From: Bdellovibrionales bacterium
Lineage (GTDB): Bacteria; Bdellovibrionota; Bacteriovoracia; Bacteriovoracales; Bacteriovoracaceae
Length of the DNA: 8,307 bases
Direction of reading: 5' to 3'
NCBI GenBank assembly: GCA_023250775.1
Contig: JAHFAA010000154.1
Span: 1 to 8,307 of the forward strand
Shown in pieces: positions 6,472 through 8,307 of this stretch. The notes under the pieces were generated by a model. It did no database searches and was not told the DNA's origin. It saw nothing but the letters and a program-made list of their open reading frames with translations. The translations under genes and the position numbers were made by a program. The first letter of the stretch is position 1; the number at the start of each line of letters is the position of its first letter.

Positions 6472-6513
6472 AAAATAACCGATACATTTGTTCAGATATG
6501 GAGGATTACGCTT

Positions 6514-7242
6514 ATGGGCCCAGAAACAGCACAAGTCGCGGCAGTGGCTGCACAAAATTCAAATTTCTTGTACGACGTCGCCAACTTTTTTAATCAAGGT
6601 GGGATTTTCTCTTATATCGTTCTCGCCACCTGGATCTTAGGTGTGGTGATCGTGGTTGAGAGAATGAAGTCTTTTCATCGTTGGGACGTGGATGGCCCAT
6701 CACTCATGGATATGGTGAAACGCAATGTGCTTATGAATGAAGTCCAAAAGGCCATTCAAACATGCTCCAATTCCAAGTCACTCTTGGCCTATGTTTTAAA
6801 AAGTGGGCTGAAACGCGCCAATCAAAATAAAGAGCAAATTCAAGATGCGGTGGAATCCAGTATCTTGGAAGTTTCACCCAAACTTGAAAAACGCATGGCC
6901 CAATTGGCCTTATGTTCAAACATTTCAACTCTTCTCGGCCTGCTTGGAACAATCAACGGCCTGATCCATTCTTTTAAAACCCTGGCCTCTGCTGATCCAA
7001 GTACCAAAGCAAAACTTTTGGCCTTAGGTGTTTCCGAGGCCATGAACACCACAGCACTCGGGATTTTATCCGCCGTCACATTGCTTGTGGCCCATCAGAT
7101 CTTAGTCGGCAAAAGTGAAAAGATTCAGTCTGAGATTGACGAATTCGCCTCCAAGCTGGTGGATCTTCTTGGGACCAAGAAACATCTTCCTATAGCTCAA
7201 CCCCAAGAAACTTCTAATGATGAAAACAGCTCGGCTGCATAA
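6514..7242 (+). CDS. TolQ/ExbB/MotA-family proton channel protein, AglR-like
   Basis: This 242-residue inner-membrane protein has the TolQ/ExbB layout: one membrane helix near the N-terminus (about 31-49, IFSYIVLATWILGVVIVVE), a long cytoplasmic segment, and two helices at about 132-154 and 170-197. The second carries LGLLGTINGLIHSF, the family signature, and the third starts with GVSEAMNTTALGIL; T145/T147-type and T179/T180 residues line the proton path in relatives. Together with the two TolR-type proteins it should form a proton-motive-force-driven motor. Ribosome binding site GGAGGA (6500-6505) is 8 bases before the ATG. The neighbourhood (two TolR-type genes, TPR, barrel, VWA) matches the Agl gliding motor better than Tol-Pal, since no TolA, TolB or Pal is present. 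Residues 221-242 form a polar cytoplasmic tail. Confidence 0.9.
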   Translation: MGPETAQVAAVAAQNSNFLYDVANFFNQGGIFSYIVLATWILGVVIVVERMKSFHRWDVDGPSLMDMVKRNVLMNEVQKAIQTCSNSKSLLAYVLKSGLKRANQNKEQIQDAVESSILEVSPKLEKRMAQLALCSNISTLLGLLGTINGLIHSFKTLASADPSTKAKLLALGVSEAMNTTALGILSAVTLLVAHQILVGKSEKIQSEIDEFASKLVDLLGTKKHLPIAQPQETSNDENSSAA

Positions 7243-7253
7243 GGAAATAGAAG

Positions 7254-7757
7254 ATGCGCGCTCATAGAAAAAAACATCATCCGCTTAACCTGAATTTGGT
7301 TCCCGTCATGGATACCATCTTTGTTTTTATTTTCTTTTTGCTGGTCTCTGCGGAATTTATGGAAATTCGTGACATTCAAGGTGAAGCGCCGGTTATCTCA
7401 ACCTTTGAAGACTCCAAGCTGAAAAAAGAGCCGCTCAATTTAGTGCTGGAAATATCCAATGACTCAATCGACATTAAAACCGGTCTTGATGGACATGTTT
7501 ATAAAAAGGTCGCTTATGATGAACAACTGACAGAGCTCCACAAGGTCTTGGAACAAATAAAAGCAAACAATATCGAGGAAGATTCTGTCATTCTAAAGCC
7601 AGCAAAAAATCTCGCCTATGGAAAGTTAGTCAACATCATGGACTCTATCCGTCTGGTCAAGGACCAAACAGGCGAAGTGGTAGGAACGAATGCCAAAGGC
7701 GAAACAGTAAAATCCAAGGCACTGTTTCCACAACTTATATTTGAAACGGTGATGTAA
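7254..7757 (+). CDS. TolR/ExbD-family motor protein, AglQ-like (first copy)
   Basis: This 167-residue protein has a short basic N-terminus (MRAHRKKHH), then a single membrane helix (about 14-33) with the family signature NLVPVMDTIFVFIFF. D20 is the conserved membrane aspartate thought to bind the proton in TolR, ExbD and MotB. The periplasmic part has the usual ExbD fold elements: LNLVLEISND (61-70), a helix (90-103), and DSVILKPAKNLAYGKLVNIMDSIRLV (110-135; key residues Y122, D130). About 25 extra residues after that form an unusual C-terminal hairpin-like extension (GEVVGTNAKGETVKSK). The gene follows the TolQ-type gene by 11 bases, with AAGGAA (7241-7246) as ribosome binding site, and is 1 base from the next. 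Confidence 0.88.
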   Translation: MRAHRKKHHPLNLNLVPVMDTIFVFIFFLLVSAEFMEIRDIQGEAPVISTFEDSKLKKEPLNLVLEISNDSIDIKTGLDGHVYKKVAYDEQLTELHKVLEQIKANNIEEDSVILKPAKNLAYGKLVNIMDSIRLVKDQTGEVVGTNAKGETVKSKALFPQLIFETVM

Positions 7758-7758
7758 G

Positions 7759-8280
7759 ATGAGCAATTTTGCAAAAAAATTAAAAAGCCGTCGTGCCAAG
7801 AAAGAAGTTCCGGAAATGAATATCACTTCCCTGCTGGATATTTTGACCGTCCTTCTGTTATTTTTAATCCGCAATTATAACACCACGGATTTAAATCTGG
7901 ATGTCATCCCCGGCATCTCTCTGCCGGTTTCAACCAGCGTCGACTTAGGTTCCAATGCCATCATTATTCAAGTTAACAAAAATCGCGAACTCTTCATTGA
8001 TAACAAACTGATTGCAACTCTTGATGCCACCGGAAAAGGCATGGAGCCACTTGAGAAGATTCTGGCCGAGGAGGCAAAAAAACAACGTGCCGCCTTGGCA
8101 CTTGAGGAAGGCAATCGCAAACCCGCCACCACCGATACCAAGCAAAACAAGCAACCCCTAAAAGTAAATCTTGTTTTCGATAAAGAACTTCCCTATGAAA
8201 TTGTAGGGAATATCCTTCACCATGCCGCCACCAGTGAGTTAAGTCGCTTCAAATTTATAGTTCAGGGGAAAACGTTATGA
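7759..8280 (+). CDS. TolR/ExbD-family motor protein, AglS-like (second copy)
   Basis: This 173-residue protein has a basic N-terminus and a membrane helix (about 22-38) with MNITSLLDILTVLLLFLI; D27 is the conserved proton-binding aspartate. The periplasmic part contains AIIIQVNKNRELFIDNK (67-83) and a final VNLVFDKELPYEIVGNILH block (136-154), both standard for ExbD. Between them is a long, charged insert rich in Lys, Gln and Ala (about 100-134), absent in the first copy. The two copies are clearly different proteins rather than a recent duplication, as in AglQ and AglS. The gene starts 1 base after the first copy's stop with little of a ribosome binding site, which suggests coupled translation, and its stop overlaps the next start. 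Confidence 0.88.
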   Translation: MSNFAKKLKSRRAKKEVPEMNITSLLDILTVLLLFLIRNYNTTDLNLDVIPGISLPVSTSVDLGSNAIIIQVNKNRELFIDNKLIATLDATGKGMEPLEKILAEEAKKQRAALALEEGNRKPATTDTKQNKQPLKVNLVFDKELPYEIVGNILHHAATSELSRFKFIVQGKTL

Positions 8281-8307
8281 AGCGTTTAACATCCCTTATC
8301 CCCATTG
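8277..8307 (+). CDS. start of the next operon gene (partial, unidentified)
   Basis: ATG at 8277 overlaps the stop of the second TolR-type gene (ATGA) and has AGGGGA (8264-8269) 7 bases upstream, a good ribosome binding site. Ten codons are visible (MKRLTSLIPI), running off the right edge. The basic start followed by hydrophobic residues could begin a signal peptide or a membrane protein. By position it may be another part of the gliding-type machine, but the sequence here is too short to say. Confidence 0.6.
   Translation, partial: MKRLTSLIPI

Noticed and set aside
6514..8280. Tol-Pal or TonB-ExbB-ExbD system
   Set aside because: The motor subunits belong to the same superfamily, but no TolA, TolB, Pal or TonB gene is present and the flanking barrel, TPR and VWA genes with two unlike TolR copies fit an Agl-type motor better.

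Overview
This window reads as a chromosomal stretch from a Gram-negative predator- or glider-type bacterium, most likely Bdellovibrionota (Bdellovibrio/Bacteriovorax relatives) or another former deltaproteobacterial lineage. The reasons are a moderate base composition (judged by eye, not counted), many secreted proteins and lipoproteins, a small outer-membrane barrel of the type seen in myxobacteria and bdellovibrios, and a TolQ-TolR-TolR motor cassette. Every gene I can support lies on the + strand. I saw no tRNA, rRNA, insertion sequence, CRISPR array or phage gene.

Region 1 (1-2450) holds three envelope genes with no obvious link to what follows. They are the 3' end of a Pro/Thr/Gly-rich, probably exported protein (3-527), a periplasmic PAP2-family phosphatase with all three catalytic motifs (544-1248), and an unrecognised exported protein of 363 residues with a DKxxHF motif (1359-2450).

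Region 2 (2451-2784) is a gene-free stretch of 334 bases with several inverted repeats. It ends in a possible hairpin over the ribosome binding site of the next gene, and is the natural leader or regulatory region of the downstream operon.

Region 3 (2785-8307) is one tight operon: a VWA-domain lipoprotein, an outer-membrane beta-barrel, an exported TPR protein, an 87-residue exported protein, a TolQ/ExbB-type channel, two TolR/ExbD-type proteins, and the first codons of another gene. Three junctions are ATGA overlaps and one is a 1-base gap. The content matches parts of the Myxococcus Agl-Glt gliding machine: an AglR-AglQ-AglS-type proton-driven motor in the inner membrane, periplasmic TPR and outer-membrane barrel parts as in the Glt complex, and a CglB-like VWA lipoprotein as candidate surface adhesin. 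My inference is that the operon encodes a trans-envelope force-transmitting or adhesion machine. The best candidates for something little described are the 87-residue protein, the adhesin-motor linkage in one operon, and a strong hairpin at the start of the barrel gene.
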